A DNA stretch of 19,413 nt from JAWKWA01 sp041397765 (lineage in GTDB: Bacteria > Pseudomonadota > Alphaproteobacteria > Rhizobiales > Hyphomicrobiaceae), in assembly GCA_041397765.1 (NCBI GenBank), contig JAWKWA010000034.1, positions 1 through 19,413 of the forward strand, given 5' to 3'. This document shows, one piece after another, positions 7,097-15,231 of this stretch. Within the stretch, counting starts at the first letter, position 1. Every line of letters starts with the position of its first letter. The notes under the pieces are model-generated. The model searched no databases and was not told the DNA's origin. It saw only the letters and a program-made list of their open reading frames with translations. Both the position numbers and the translations under genes were made by a program.

Positions 7097-7561
7097 TCAA
7101 TCGCTCCGCTTGTTCTTGACGTTGAGCGCGGCCACGTCGAGCTTGACGGGCTGCTGCGCCTCGTGGGGATGCTCGGGACCGGCATAGACGCGCAGATTGC
7201 TGAGATGGCGGCGGGCGAGCGGGCCCTCGGCCAGCATGCGCTCGACGGCCTTCATGATCACGCGCTCGGGGTGCTTGCCCTCGAGGATCTTGCCGGCGGT
7301 GCGCTCCTTGATGCCGCCGATGAAGCCGGTGTGCCAGTGGTAGACCTTGTCGGAAAGCTTGCGGCCGGTCAGCGCCACCTTCTCGGCATTGATGACGACG
7401 ACATTGTCGCCGCAGTCCATGTGAGGGGTGTAGGTCGGCTTGTGCTTGCCGCGCAGGATGCGGGCGATCACCGTGGCGAGACGGCCGACGACGAGGCCCT
7501 CCGCATCGATCAGCACCCACTTCTTCTCGATATCGGAAGGTTTGGCGGAATAGGTTTTCAT
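7097..7561 (-). CDS. rplM: 50S ribosomal protein L13
   Basis: L13 is an early-assembly 23S rRNA-binding protein; in E. coli it represses its own operon. The 154-residue sequence shows the family blocks KWVLIDAEGLVVGRLAT (14-30), GKHKPTYTPHMDCGDNVVV (38-56) and KILEGKHPERVIMKAVERML (91-110). AGGA nine bases before ATG 7561 supports the start. It is the first gene of the rplM-rpsI operon, preceded by a readable promoter about 180 bp upstream. A PaaI-type thioesterase gene lies further upstream on the same strand. Confidence 0.98.
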   Translation of the reverse strand: MKTYSAKPSDIEKKWVLIDAEGLVVGRLATVIARILRGKHKPTYTPHMDCGDNVVVINAEKVALTGRKLSDKVYHWHTGFIGGIKERTAGKILEGKHPERVIMKAVERMLAEGPLARRHLSNLRVYAGPEHPHEAQQPVKLDVAALNVKNKRSD

Positions 7562-7576
7562 GACTCTCGTTCCTGT

Positions 7577-7588
7577 CGGTCGCGACCG
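7577..7588 (-). promoter_or_regulatory. Perfect palindrome in the rplM leader
   Basis: CGGTCGCGACCG is a perfect 12-bp palindrome, 16 bases upstream of the rplM start and just before its ribosome-binding site. It could fold into a small stem (CGGT/ACCG) and may belong to an L13 autoregulatory leader. That role is inferred only from position and from the E. coli precedent. Confidence 0.3.
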
Positions 7589-7713
7589 GCTGGCGGGCGG
7601 GCCGAGCTGTTCGCCCGGAGCGAGCCCCGGGTGGATCCCATCGCATTCGGATCGGCTGTCGGATGGCCGGCGCCATGCGGGCGAGGAATGCCAGCGGGCT
7701 CCGTTCGGACCAT

Positions 7714-7743
7714 TGGATAATCCGAAGCGATGGTGCGTGTCAA
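7714..7743 (-). promoter_or_regulatory. Sigma-70-type promoter of rplM-rpsI with AT-rich upstream block
   Basis: On the minus strand TTGACA (7738-7743), a perfect -35 box, is followed after 18 bases by TATCCA (7714-7719). A 17-base alternative is TTATCC at 7715-7720. A strongly AT-rich run at about 7755-7806 lies upstream of the -35 box and could serve as a distal UP element, as at many ribosomal promoters. Transcription would start near 7707, giving a leader of about 145 bases before rplM. Confidence 0.6.
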
Positions 7744-7781
7744 TCGGTCGGCCTGGAATTTAGCCTTTGTTTTTCAATGTA

Positions 7782-8258
7782 TTATTTGTGTGGTATCATA
7801 TTACCTGAGGACGGCGGCAGCGAGTAGGTGGCCGTCGCGTGGGCGAGCAGGTCGCCACCGTCGCCGGGCGCGATCAGTACCTCGGTGACAGCGAGGCGGC
7901 GGCCGAGCTTCAAGAGGCGTGCCGTGCCCGTCATCGGCCGGGGCGGCGGCTTCCTCAGGAAATTCATGGAGAGGTTGGTCGTGACGGCGAGCGGCACGCG
8001 CCCGGCATGGGCGAGGATGACCGCATAGGCGGCGAGGTCGGCGAGCGTGAAGAGCGAGGGGCCCGAGACGGTGCCGCCCGGCCGCAAATGGTGGACGGCG
8101 GGCTCGAAGCGCAGCACCGTCTCGCCCGGGCGGACGGCCGACACGAAAAAGGAACGGCCGGCGATATGGATCTCGGGGAAGACCTCGTCGAGATACTCGG
8201 CGAGCTCGGCCTCGTTCATCACGGGCCTGGCTGCGACATTCTGGTACATATCCGTCAT
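7782..8258 (-). CDS. PaaI-family hotdog-fold thioesterase
   Basis: This 158-residue single-domain hotdog protein probably hydrolyses an acyl-CoA thioester. HLRPGGTVSGPSLFTLADLAAY (58-79) is the hotdog helix region with the expected glycines and D74 as candidate catalytic acid. TTNLSMNFLRKP (93-104) and the following strands complete the fold. The start is uncertain: ATG 8258 has no clear ribosome-binding site, and ATG at residue 14 (MNEAELAEYL) is an alternative with AGG six bases upstream. The last eight codons (SGNMIPHK) are unusually AT-rich for this genome and overlap the AT-rich block upstream of the rplM promoter. The substrate is unknown. Confidence 0.9.
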   Translation of the reverse strand: MTDMYQNVAARPVMNEAELAEYLDEVFPEIHIAGRSFFVSAVRPGETVLRFEPAVHHLRPGGTVSGPSLFTLADLAAYAVILAHAGRVPLAVTTNLSMNFLRKPPPRPMTGTARLLKLGRRLAVTEVLIAPGDGGDLLAHATATYSLPPSSGNMIPHK

Positions 8259-8432
8259 CGTTGCGCCGTCATTATCCGTTCTCGCTCGAATGCAAAGCTT
8301 CCCTCGTCGATGTAGGTGACGAGCGCGTCAACGACCATCGGCCATCCCTGGCGGCCGGCGGGCACCCGCATGGAAGCGCGGGACAGACCAAACGGCAAGG
8401 GACTCGCCTTCACGCACAAGGATCGAAGCTCG

Positions 8433-8945
8433 ATGCTCAAGCAACTCAACTGGCTGGCCGGCGCCGCACTTGCCGGCCTCGTCGCCGTCGCCGCCGTGCC
8501 GGCGGTTCCCGGCTTCGTCGGAAGCGCCCAGGCCCAGGCAGACGACCAGCAGGTCAAGCTGACCGGGGATATGGTGAAGCGGTTTCTCGCCGCCTCGCGC
8601 GATCTCGCCAGTCTCGACGACAATGCGGGCGATGACGAGTTCGACAAAGTGCTGACCGACAACGGCTTCGCCTCGGCCGACGAGTTCGACCAGGTCGCCA
8701 ACAGCATCATGATCGCCGCCACCGCCATCAACGGCCAGTCGAACGAGGAGGTCGACGCCATCAAGGCCGAGATCGAGCGCGTGAAGAAGGACGATCAGCT
8801 CGGCGACGACGAGCGCAGCGAGATCCTCGATTCGCTGAATGCCCAGCTTTCGCCGCCGGCGCCGAAGTTCAAGGAGAACGTCGAGGCGGTGAAGCCCTTC
8901 ATGAAGGAGATCGAGCAGTCGATGTCCTCGGGCGACGACCAATAG
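8433..8945 (+). CDS. Exported acidic helical protein, function unknown
   Basis: This 170-residue protein has a Sec signal peptide (MLKQLNW, then an Ala/Val-rich core at 8-28, with cleavage probably after AQA near 34-36). The mature part is short, acidic and predicted to be all helical (LTGDMVKRFLAASRDL, then FDKVLTDNGFASADEFDQVANSIM). A charged helix with possible coiled-coil character (EEVDAIKAEIERVKKDDQL, 105-123) follows, and the end is acidic (SSGDDQ). I do not recognise a named family. The mature part has no cysteine and no lipobox, so it is probably a soluble periplasmic protein. ATG 8433 is chosen because it begins the signal peptide and AAGGA lies 10 bases upstream. It diverges from the thioesterase and is followed by a terminator. 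Confidence 0.85.
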   Translation: MLKQLNWLAGAALAGLVAVAAVPAVPGFVGSAQAQADDQQVKLTGDMVKRFLAASRDLASLDDNAGDDEFDKVLTDNGFASADEFDQVANSIMIAATAINGQSNEEVDAIKAEIERVKKDDQLGDDERSEILDSLNAQLSPPAPKFKENVEAVKPFMKEIEQSMSSGDDQ

Positions 8946-8979
8946 GGCGGACAGGCCGCGTCGCAGGGCCGGAGGTCGA

Positions 8980-9003
8980 GGGGGGCGAGGTTCCTCGTCC
9001 CCC
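8980..9003 (+). terminator. Hairpin terminator after the exported protein gene
   Basis: GGGGGGCGAGG (8980-8990) pairs with CCTCGTCCCCC (8993-9003) with one G-T wobble, 34 bases past the stop. The tight TT loop means the closing pair is probably open. No T-run follows. The rest of the 292-bp gap up to 9237 holds no gene or promoter that I can support. Confidence 0.65.
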
Positions 9004-9237
9004 ATGTGCCGGCAGGCAAGGGAGCGCCGCATCCTGAAAGGGGGGCGGCGCTCGTGCGTTCGGCCAAGGCGACAGGGCGGAGCGCGCGCCAATGCCGGGC
9101 GTGTCGGGCAGCCCTCGCCGGCGGGCCTTGGGCGCCGGTCCGTCAAGTTCCGATCCACGATGTCGGGCGACCTTGCTTGACGTTTCGGGCCGGTCTGCGA
9201 CGATGCGCCGTTTCGGGCGGCGAATCGGGCAAGGGCC

Positions 9238-10086
9238 ATGGCTGAAGGTTTGCGCAAGGCGCGCGAGACGATCGCGAAGGTCGAGGACAACAATCCGGAG
9301 CCGCTCGTCACGCGCGAGCGGGTCGGGCCGGTGGCGGTGCTGACGTTGAACCGGCCGGAGCGGCGCAATCCGCTGTCCGAAGGCATGATGACGGCGCTGT
9401 CGCAGTCGCTGGTCGCCATGAGCGCGCATCGCGAGATCCGCGCCATCGTGATCACGGCGAAGGGGCCGGTGTTCTCGGCTGGCCACGATCTCAACGAGCT
9501 CAGCCAGCATCGCGAGGACGGCGACCGGGGGCGCAAATATTTCGAGCGCACCTTCCGCCAGTGCAGCGACCTGATGCGCCAGATCAACCGCTATCCACGG
9601 CCGGTCATCGCGGCCGTGCAGGGCACGGCGACGGCAGCCGGATGCCAGCTCGTCGCCACCTGCGATCTGGCGGTCGCCGCCGACAGCGCGAAATTCTGCA
9701 CGCCCGGCGTCAATATCGGCCTCTTCTGCTCGACGCCGATGGTGGCGCTGTCGCGGAACATCCTGCCGAAGCGAGCGTTGGAGATGCTGCTGCTCGGCGA
9801 GATGATGACGGCCTTACAGGCCGCCGAATTCGGCCTCGTCAATCGCGTCGTACCGGCCGACCGAGTGCTCGCCGAAGCGCTCGCCATGGCGAAGATCATC
9901 GCCGACAAGTCGCCGTTCACGGTTCAGGTCGGCAAGGAGGCGTTCTACGCCCAGCTCGAGACGACGCGGGAGGAAGCCTATTCCTACGCCGCCGAGGTCA
10001 TGGTCGAGAACATGATGGCGCAGGACGCCGAGGAGGGCATCGCCGCCTTCCTCAACAAGCGCAAGCCCGAATGGAAGGGCTGCTGA
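9238..10086 (+). CDS. Enoyl-CoA hydratase/isomerase (crotonase) family protein, ECHDC3-like, catalytic glutamates absent
   Basis: This 282-residue crotonase-fold protein has the oxyanion-hole segments FSAGHDL (79-85) and QGTATAAGC (128-136). It continues with QLVATCDLAVAADSAKF and TPGVNIGLFCSTP, the signature of ECHDC3-like proteins. The two glutamates that hydrate enoyl-CoA in classic crotonase are replaced by Q137 and by G157 in TPGVNIG, so ordinary hydratase activity is unlikely. A CoA-thioester isomerase, hydrolase or binding role is possible. It starts a three-gene plus-strand set with the VOC gene (7 bases downstream) and the CoA-binding gene. ATG 9238 has only a close AGGG as ribosome-binding site, so the start is moderately sure. 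Confidence 0.9.
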   Translation: MAEGLRKARETIAKVEDNNPEPLVTRERVGPVAVLTLNRPERRNPLSEGMMTALSQSLVAMSAHREIRAIVITAKGPVFSAGHDLNELSQHREDGDRGRKYFERTFRQCSDLMRQINRYPRPVIAAVQGTATAAGCQLVATCDLAVAADSAKFCTPGVNIGLFCSTPMVALSRNILPKRALEMLLLGEMMTALQAAEFGLVNRVVPADRVLAEALAMAKIIADKSPFTVQVGKEAFYAQLETTREEAYSYAAEVMVENMMAQDAEEGIAAFLNKRKPEWKGC

Positions 10087-10093
10087 GGGCAAG

Positions 10094-10519
10094 ATGAAGC
10101 CGCGGCTCTCGCTGGTCACGCTCGGTGTCGATGATGTCGGACGGGCGCGGCGCTTCTACGAGGCGCTGGGCTTTGCCGCCTCCTCGGCCAGCAACGATCA
10201 GGTCGCCTTCTACGAGGCGGGCGGCGTGGTGCTGGCGCTGTTCGGGCGTGCGGCCCTCGCGGCCGATGCCGGCGTCGACGACCGGCCGACGGGATTTGCC
10301 GCCGTCTCGCTCGCCGGCAACAAGGCGAGCGCGGCCGAGGTCGATGCGATGATCGCACGCGCTGTCGCCTGTGGCGGGCATCTGGTCAAGGCCGGGCAGA
10401 CGGTGTTCTGGGGCGGCTATTCGGGCTATTTCCGCGATCCCGATGGTCATCTCTGGGAGGTGGCCTACAATCCCGTCTTTCCGCTCGACGAGGACGGGCG
10501 CATGCGGTTGCCGGCCTGA
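10094..10519 (+). CDS. VOC-superfamily protein (glyoxalase/bleomycin-resistance fold)
   Basis: This 141-residue protein has two beta-alpha-beta-beta-beta halves: LSLVTLGVDDVGRARRFYEALGF (5-27), and a second ending in YFRDPDGHLWEVAYNP (112-127), the family's hallmark. E122 is a likely metal ligand. The N-terminal position that is often His is hydrophobic, so metal binding may be incomplete. Such proteins act as dioxygenases, isomerases or ligand binders; the substrate cannot be inferred. It begins seven bases after the crotonase stop, with GAGGGCAAG overlapping that stop as ribosome-binding site. Translation is therefore probably coupled to the crotonase. Confidence 0.9.
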   Translation: MKPRLSLVTLGVDDVGRARRFYEALGFAASSASNDQVAFYEAGGVVLALFGRAALAADAGVDDRPTGFAAVSLAGNKASAAEVDAMIARAVACGGHLVKAGQTVFWGGYSGYFRDPDGHLWEVAYNPVFPLDEDGRMRLPA

Positions 10520-10580
10520 GGCGGTCCCCGGCCCATGGGGCCTTGCACGAACCGACGCCATCAATCCCGTTGGAGGCCCG

Positions 10581-11105
10581 ATGAACCACGACAGCTACGG
10601 GGAAGACTATATCCGGCAGATTCTCGCCGAGACGCGGACGATCGCGCTCGTCGGGGCGAGCGCCAATGCCGTGCGCCCGAGCTATTTCGTGCTGAAATAT
10701 CTCATTGCCAAGGGCTATCGGGTGTTTCCGGTCAATCCCGGGCTCGCCGGCCAGGAGATCCTCGGGGCAAAGGTCTATGGTCGGCTCGCCGACATCCCCG
10801 AGCCTGTCGACATGGTCGACATCTTCCGTAATTCCGAGGCGGCCCTCGAGGTGACGCGCGAGGCGATCGCGATCGGTGCGAAATTCGTGTGGATGCAACT
10901 CTCGGTGCGCAACGACGAGGCCGCGGAGCTCGCCGAGGCGGCGGGCCTCAAAGTGGTGATGAACCGCTGTCCGAAGATCGAATATGGCCGGCTCTCGGGC
11001 GAGATCGGTTGGGCCGGTGTCAATTCCGGCACCATTTCGAGCGCGCGCGGGCAGATCGGCGCCACGGGCCAGAGCCTGTCGATCGGCGGCAAGCGATCGT
11101 CCTGA
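10581..11105 (+). CDS. CoA-binding domain protein (YccU-like)
   Basis: This 174-residue protein is a single CoA_binding_2 Rossmann domain. It shows IALVGASANAVRPSYFV (21-37) with the glycine loop, GYRVFPVNPG (45-54), YGRLADIPEPVDMVDIFR (66-83) and MNRCPKIEY (127-135) with the conserved cysteine C130. The fold matches the CoA-binding half of succinyl-CoA synthetase without the ligase half. Related proteins are broadly conserved but poorly understood. GGAGG four bases before ATG 10581 sets the start. It lies 61 bp after the VOC gene and is probably the last gene of that operon. Its C-terminal tail (TGQSLSIGGKRSS) is polar. Confidence 0.93.
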   Translation: MNHDSYGEDYIRQILAETRTIALVGASANAVRPSYFVLKYLIAKGYRVFPVNPGLAGQEILGAKVYGRLADIPEPVDMVDIFRNSEAALEVTREAIAIGAKFVWMQLSVRNDEAAELAEAAGLKVVMNRCPKIEYGRLSGEIGWAGVNSGTISSARGQIGATGQSLSIGGKRSS

Positions 11106-11133
11106 GACGCGCTTGCCGCCTCGCAATTCATGC

Positions 11134-11200
11134 GAGCATGCTCTTTAGTCTCAGCATGCTCCTGTCGCCGAACCGCTGCACACTTCGGCGGAGCATGCTC
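11134..11200. repeat. Three AGCATGCT palindromes in a convergent gap
   Basis: The 8-bp palindrome AGCATGCT occurs at 11135-11142, 11153-11160 and 11192-11199, each followed by C and twice preceded by G (GAGCATGCTC). Two copies continue similarly (CTCTTTA and CTCTTAC). They fill the gap between the plus-strand CoA-binding gene (stop 11105) and the minus-strand helicase (stop 11201). Any two copies can pair with each other. Confidence 0.75.
11153..11199. terminator. Compound stem-loop serving convergent genes
   Basis: The outer 9-bp stem AGCATGCTC (11153-11161) pairs with GAGCATGCT (11191-11199). After a 4-base bulge, the inner 7-bp stem CGCCGAA (11166-11172) pairs with TTCGGCG (11184-11190) around an 11-base loop. 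Being symmetrical, it could terminate both the helicase and the CoA-binding operon. An alternative hairpin pairs 11134-11141 with 11154-11161. Confidence 0.55.
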
Positions 11201-12919
<1,719 letters not shown>

Positions 12920-12928
12920 GGTCGTCAC

Positions 12929-13352
12929 GTGGTGGATTTTCTTCTTTTCCTGCCCAGTCGCGGCAACCCGTTTCCTCAGGGTCGCGGCTCATGACCGGGA
13001 CATCGACGCCGGCATCCCCGCTGAATGGGGGTGGGCGTCCATTGCTTGGAGATCGTCTCGGGACGAGTTCGCTCTTAGGCCGGATCGCGGAGACTGACTG
13101 CTCCTCCAGGCCGAACAACGCTTTCAGCGCAATCGCGAGAAAATCATGTGCGCGCATTGAATGCCTGCACAATCGTGGCAAGTCAAGGGCGGCGAGCGGT
13201 CGTGGTTCACGCAAGGGGGCGGGCAGACGGGGGTTTCGGGCGGCGCCTGCCCGTCCGAAGGGCCGCTCCGCTGCGACGGGCGTGGAATTGCGGTTCCGCC
13301 GCGAACGTGCTCCAGAGCGCTTCAGATGCGACCGCGACGAAGGGGGCCTGGC
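12929..13352. other. 424-bp divergent gap between helicase and short crotonase genes
   Basis: No gene is convincing here. On the minus strand TTGACT (13181-13186) and ATTCAA (13157-13162) with an 18-base spacer form a weak promoter candidate for the helicase, which would give it a leader of about 225 bases. A frame 12991-13356 on the plus strand ends in an ATGA overlap with the next gene, but its Arg/Ser/Pro-rich product looks non-coding. Small inverted repeats, such as CCCC/GGGG near 13016-13030, are unremarkable. Confidence 0.4.
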
Positions 13353-13979
13353 ATGACGATCACGGTGGAGAAGCAAGGCGCGCTGTGGCGCATCACGCTT
13401 CAGCGCCCCGACAAGGCGAATGCGCTGTCGCGGGCGATGCTCGGCGCGATCGCGGAGGCCTACGAGGCGGCGGCCGAGGACGGGGAGGTCCGCGCCATCG
13501 TGGTGACGGGAGCCGGCCCACGGGTGTTCTCGGGCGGTGCCGATCTTTCCGAGTTGACGCTCGAAACCGCCGGCGACGGAGCCTGGCAGCGCATGTCACG
13601 GGCGATCGCGGCGGCGCCGTGCCTGACGGTCGCCCGCATCAATGGTGCCTGTCTCGGCGGGGCGCTGACGATCGCGCTCGCCTGCGATCTCAGGATCGCG
13701 GCCGATCATGCCGTGTTCGGCTATCCGGTACTGAGGAACGGCGTCATGCCGACAAAGGGCGATATCGGCCGGCTCGTCGCGCTCGCCGGACGGGGCTCGG
13801 CAAAGGCGATCCTGCTCGGCGGTGCGCGGCTGACGGCGGCTGAGGCCTTGCGGGCCGGGCTCGTCGAGAAGGTGGTGGCGGGCGACGATCTCGATGCGGC
13901 GGTCGAGGCGCTGATCGCCACGGCGCTCGCGGCCGATCGCGGGCATCTGGCCCGGCTGAAGCGGCTCGCCGACGAATGA
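13353..13979 (+). CDS. Short enoyl-CoA hydratase/isomerase (crotonase) family protein, catalytic glutamates absent
   Basis: This crotonase-fold protein has only 208 residues, against about 255-260 for typical family members, and lacks most of the C-terminal helical part. The oxyanion segments VFSGGADLSEL (58-68) and INGACLGGALTIALACDL (96-113) are present. The two positions of the catalytic glutamates hold T106 and V126 (FGYPVLRNG), so it probably does not hydrate enoyl-CoA. AGGGGG six bases before ATG 13353 clearly sets the start. It is the first gene of a plus-strand series leading into copper and cytochrome-oxidase assembly genes 110 bp downstream. No functional link is known. It is not obviously frameshifted, as its end (LARLKRLADE) looks like a natural helix end. 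Confidence 0.88.
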   Translation: MTITVEKQGALWRITLQRPDKANALSRAMLGAIAEAYEAAAEDGEVRAIVVTGAGPRVFSGGADLSELTLETAGDGAWQRMSRAIAAAPCLTVARINGACLGGALTIALACDLRIAADHAVFGYPVLRNGVMPTKGDIGRLVALAGRGSAKAILLGGARLTAAEALRAGLVEKVVAGDDLDAAVEALIATALAADRGHLARLKRLADE

Positions 13980-14089
13980 TCGTCCCCGAAGGCGACGAAT
14001 GCTGCCTCCTTCACGGCGCGCGCTCGATCCTGCATGTGCGACAAAGCGGCCGCTACCGGCCGACGCGCGCAACGTGCTTTCCTCGCCGC

Positions 14090-14515
14090 ATGACCGGAGA
14101 GGGCCCGACGTCGCGTTTCAGGCCAACGAGGGCGGCTGCCTCGCCGCTCGCGCTCCTGCTCGTCGTGCTCATTGCCGCCGCGCCGATCTTCCAGATGGCG
14201 CTGGCGATCTCGATGGGCGGACCGCTCGGGCCCGCTATCGACGCCTTGTGCGTTTCCGATGCGGGTGCGCTGTCCGGCGGGACCGGCGAGCCGCCCGGCC
14301 GGCCCGGCGAGCATTCGCCAGCGCAATGTCCCTGCTGCATGGCGGGCTGCATGGCTGCGGGCCTCACGGCCCTGCCGGTCCCGATAGTCGCGATCGGCCA
14401 GCCGGCTGCCAGTCTCGGCGCACGGGCCTTCGACGGGCGCGAGCCTCGTCGCTTGCGGATTGCCCGCTTCCGGTCCGATCCCGCGCCACGCGGGCCACCC
14501 GCCCAGACGGTTTGA
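14090..14515 (+). CDS. DUF2946-like membrane-anchored Cys-rich protein
   Basis: This 141-residue protein has a basic N-terminus, one hydrophobic segment (about 15-42) acting as signal peptide or anchor, and a periplasmic part with SPAQCPCCMAGCMAAG (76-91). That cluster of C80, C82, C83, C87, H75 and two methionines resembles the Cys motif of DUF2946 and could bind copper. The C-terminus is Arg/Pro-rich. It lies directly upstream of PCu(A)C and SCO, the usual setting for DUF2946 in proteobacteria. The frame is open back to 13976, where an ATGA overlaps the crotonase stop, but that extension is not protein-like, so ATG 14090 is preferred. Family assignment is tentative. Confidence 0.7.
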   Translation: MTGEGPTSRFRPTRAAASPLALLLVVLIAAAPIFQMALAISMGGPLGPAIDALCVSDAGALSGGTGEPPGRPGEHSPAQCPCCMAGCMAAGLTALPVPIVAIGQPAASLGARAFDGREPRRLRIARFRSDPAPRGPPAQTV

Positions 14516-14724
14516 CCGTTCGGACCGCCGCTCTGCTTGGCTTGCGGAGGTCCTGCATTCTCGGCTCCGACGCGGCTTTGCGGACATGCTCCCGAAGCGC
14601 CCGGAGCGACCGGTCGCCCGTCCATCGCCCGCTCGAACCCGTATCAGGCTCAACGAAGCCAGGGGCGATGTGTCGATCAGATCGCGGCCGGCCATCAGGC
14701 AATTCAGCATCGAAAGCCCGAAAC
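14516..14724 (+). other. Gap before the copper chaperone gene, nothing certain
   Basis: This 209-bp region lies between the DUF2946-like and PCu(A)C genes. A perfect 12-bp palindrome GCGACCGGTCGC sits at 14606-14617. No promoter box, T-run or coding frame is convincing, so it is unclear whether the copper genes have their own promoter. Confidence 0.4.
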
Positions 14725-15231
14725 ATGGCACAAAGTCTCAAGATTGGCAGGAACCTCCTGCTCGCGTCATTCGCGCTCGCCGTTCTCGTCTCATCCGCGC
14801 TCGGCTTCTCGCTCACCGCCGCGGCGGCCGCGCACGAGATCAAGGTCGGCTCGCTCGTCATCAAGCATCCCTGGTCGCGTCAGCCGCCCAAGGGTGGCAA
14901 GGTGGCCGCCGGCTTCCTCACCATCGTCAACACCGGCAGCGAGGACGATCGGCTGGTCTCGGCGACAGCGGAGATCTCCGACAATGTGCAGCTCCACGAC
15001 ATGGCGATGAAGGACGGCGTGATGTCGATGTTCGAGATGAAGGACGGCATACCGATCCCGGCCGGCGCCACTGTCGAGCTGAAGCCGAAATCGCTGCACA
15101 TCATGTTCATCGGCATCAAGTCGGCACCCGAGGTCGGCACGCTGATCAAGGGTACGCTCGTGTTCGAGAAGGCCGGTTCCGTCGAGATCGACTACGAGGT
15201 CATGGATATGGGCGCGGGGATGACGCAGTGA
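14725..15231 (+). CDS. pcuC: Periplasmic PCu(A)C copper chaperone
   Basis: PCu(A)C proteins carry Cu(I) in the periplasm and deliver it, with SCO, to the CuA centre of cytochrome c oxidase. The 168-residue precursor has a Sec signal peptide (basic MAQSLKIGRN, core 11-30, cleavage near the AAAAA at 32-36). The copper ligands match the family: H91 in QLHDM, M102 exactly ten residues later, and H125 and M127 in SLHIMF. WSRQPPKGGKVAAGFLTIVN (50-69) is the conserved first strand block. The ribosome-binding site is weak. The gene's stop overlaps the GTG start of the SCO gene by four bases, so the two are translationally coupled. Confidence 0.95.
   Translation: MAQSLKIGRNLLLASFALAVLVSSALGFSLTAAAAAHEIKVGSLVIKHPWSRQPPKGGKVAAGFLTIVNTGSEDDRLVSATAEISDNVQLHDMAMKDGVMSMFEMKDGIPIPAGATVELKPKSLHIMFIGIKSAPEVGTLIKGTLVFEKAGSVEIDYEVMDMGAGMTQ

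Noticed and set aside
8269..8289. TTGCAT/TAATGA as a promoter for the thioesterase gene
   Set aside because: The spacer is only 15 bases and transcription would begin almost at the ATG, so it is not convincing.
8317..8330. TGACG-N4-CGTCA inverted repeat between the divergent thioesterase and exported-protein genes
   Set aside because: The arms are only 5 bp, with no promoter boxes placed around it.
12991..13356. A possible 121-residue protein ending in ATGA overlap with the short crotonase, with AGGG nine bases before its ATG
   Set aside because: The composition is random-like (Arg, Ser, Pro, Gly) with no hydrophobic core. The overlap is probably chance.
13976..14089. An N-terminal extension of the DUF2946-like gene starting in ATGA overlap with the crotonase stop
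   Set aside because: The 38 extra residues would put a polar, Arg-rich stretch before the signal/anchor segment. The internal ATG 14090 gives a normal export signal.
14606..14617. Palindrome GCGACCGGTCGC upstream of the PCu(A)C gene as a copper-regulator operator
   Set aside because: It does not resemble known CueR, CsoR or CopY sites. Such palindromes arise readily in GC-rich DNA.
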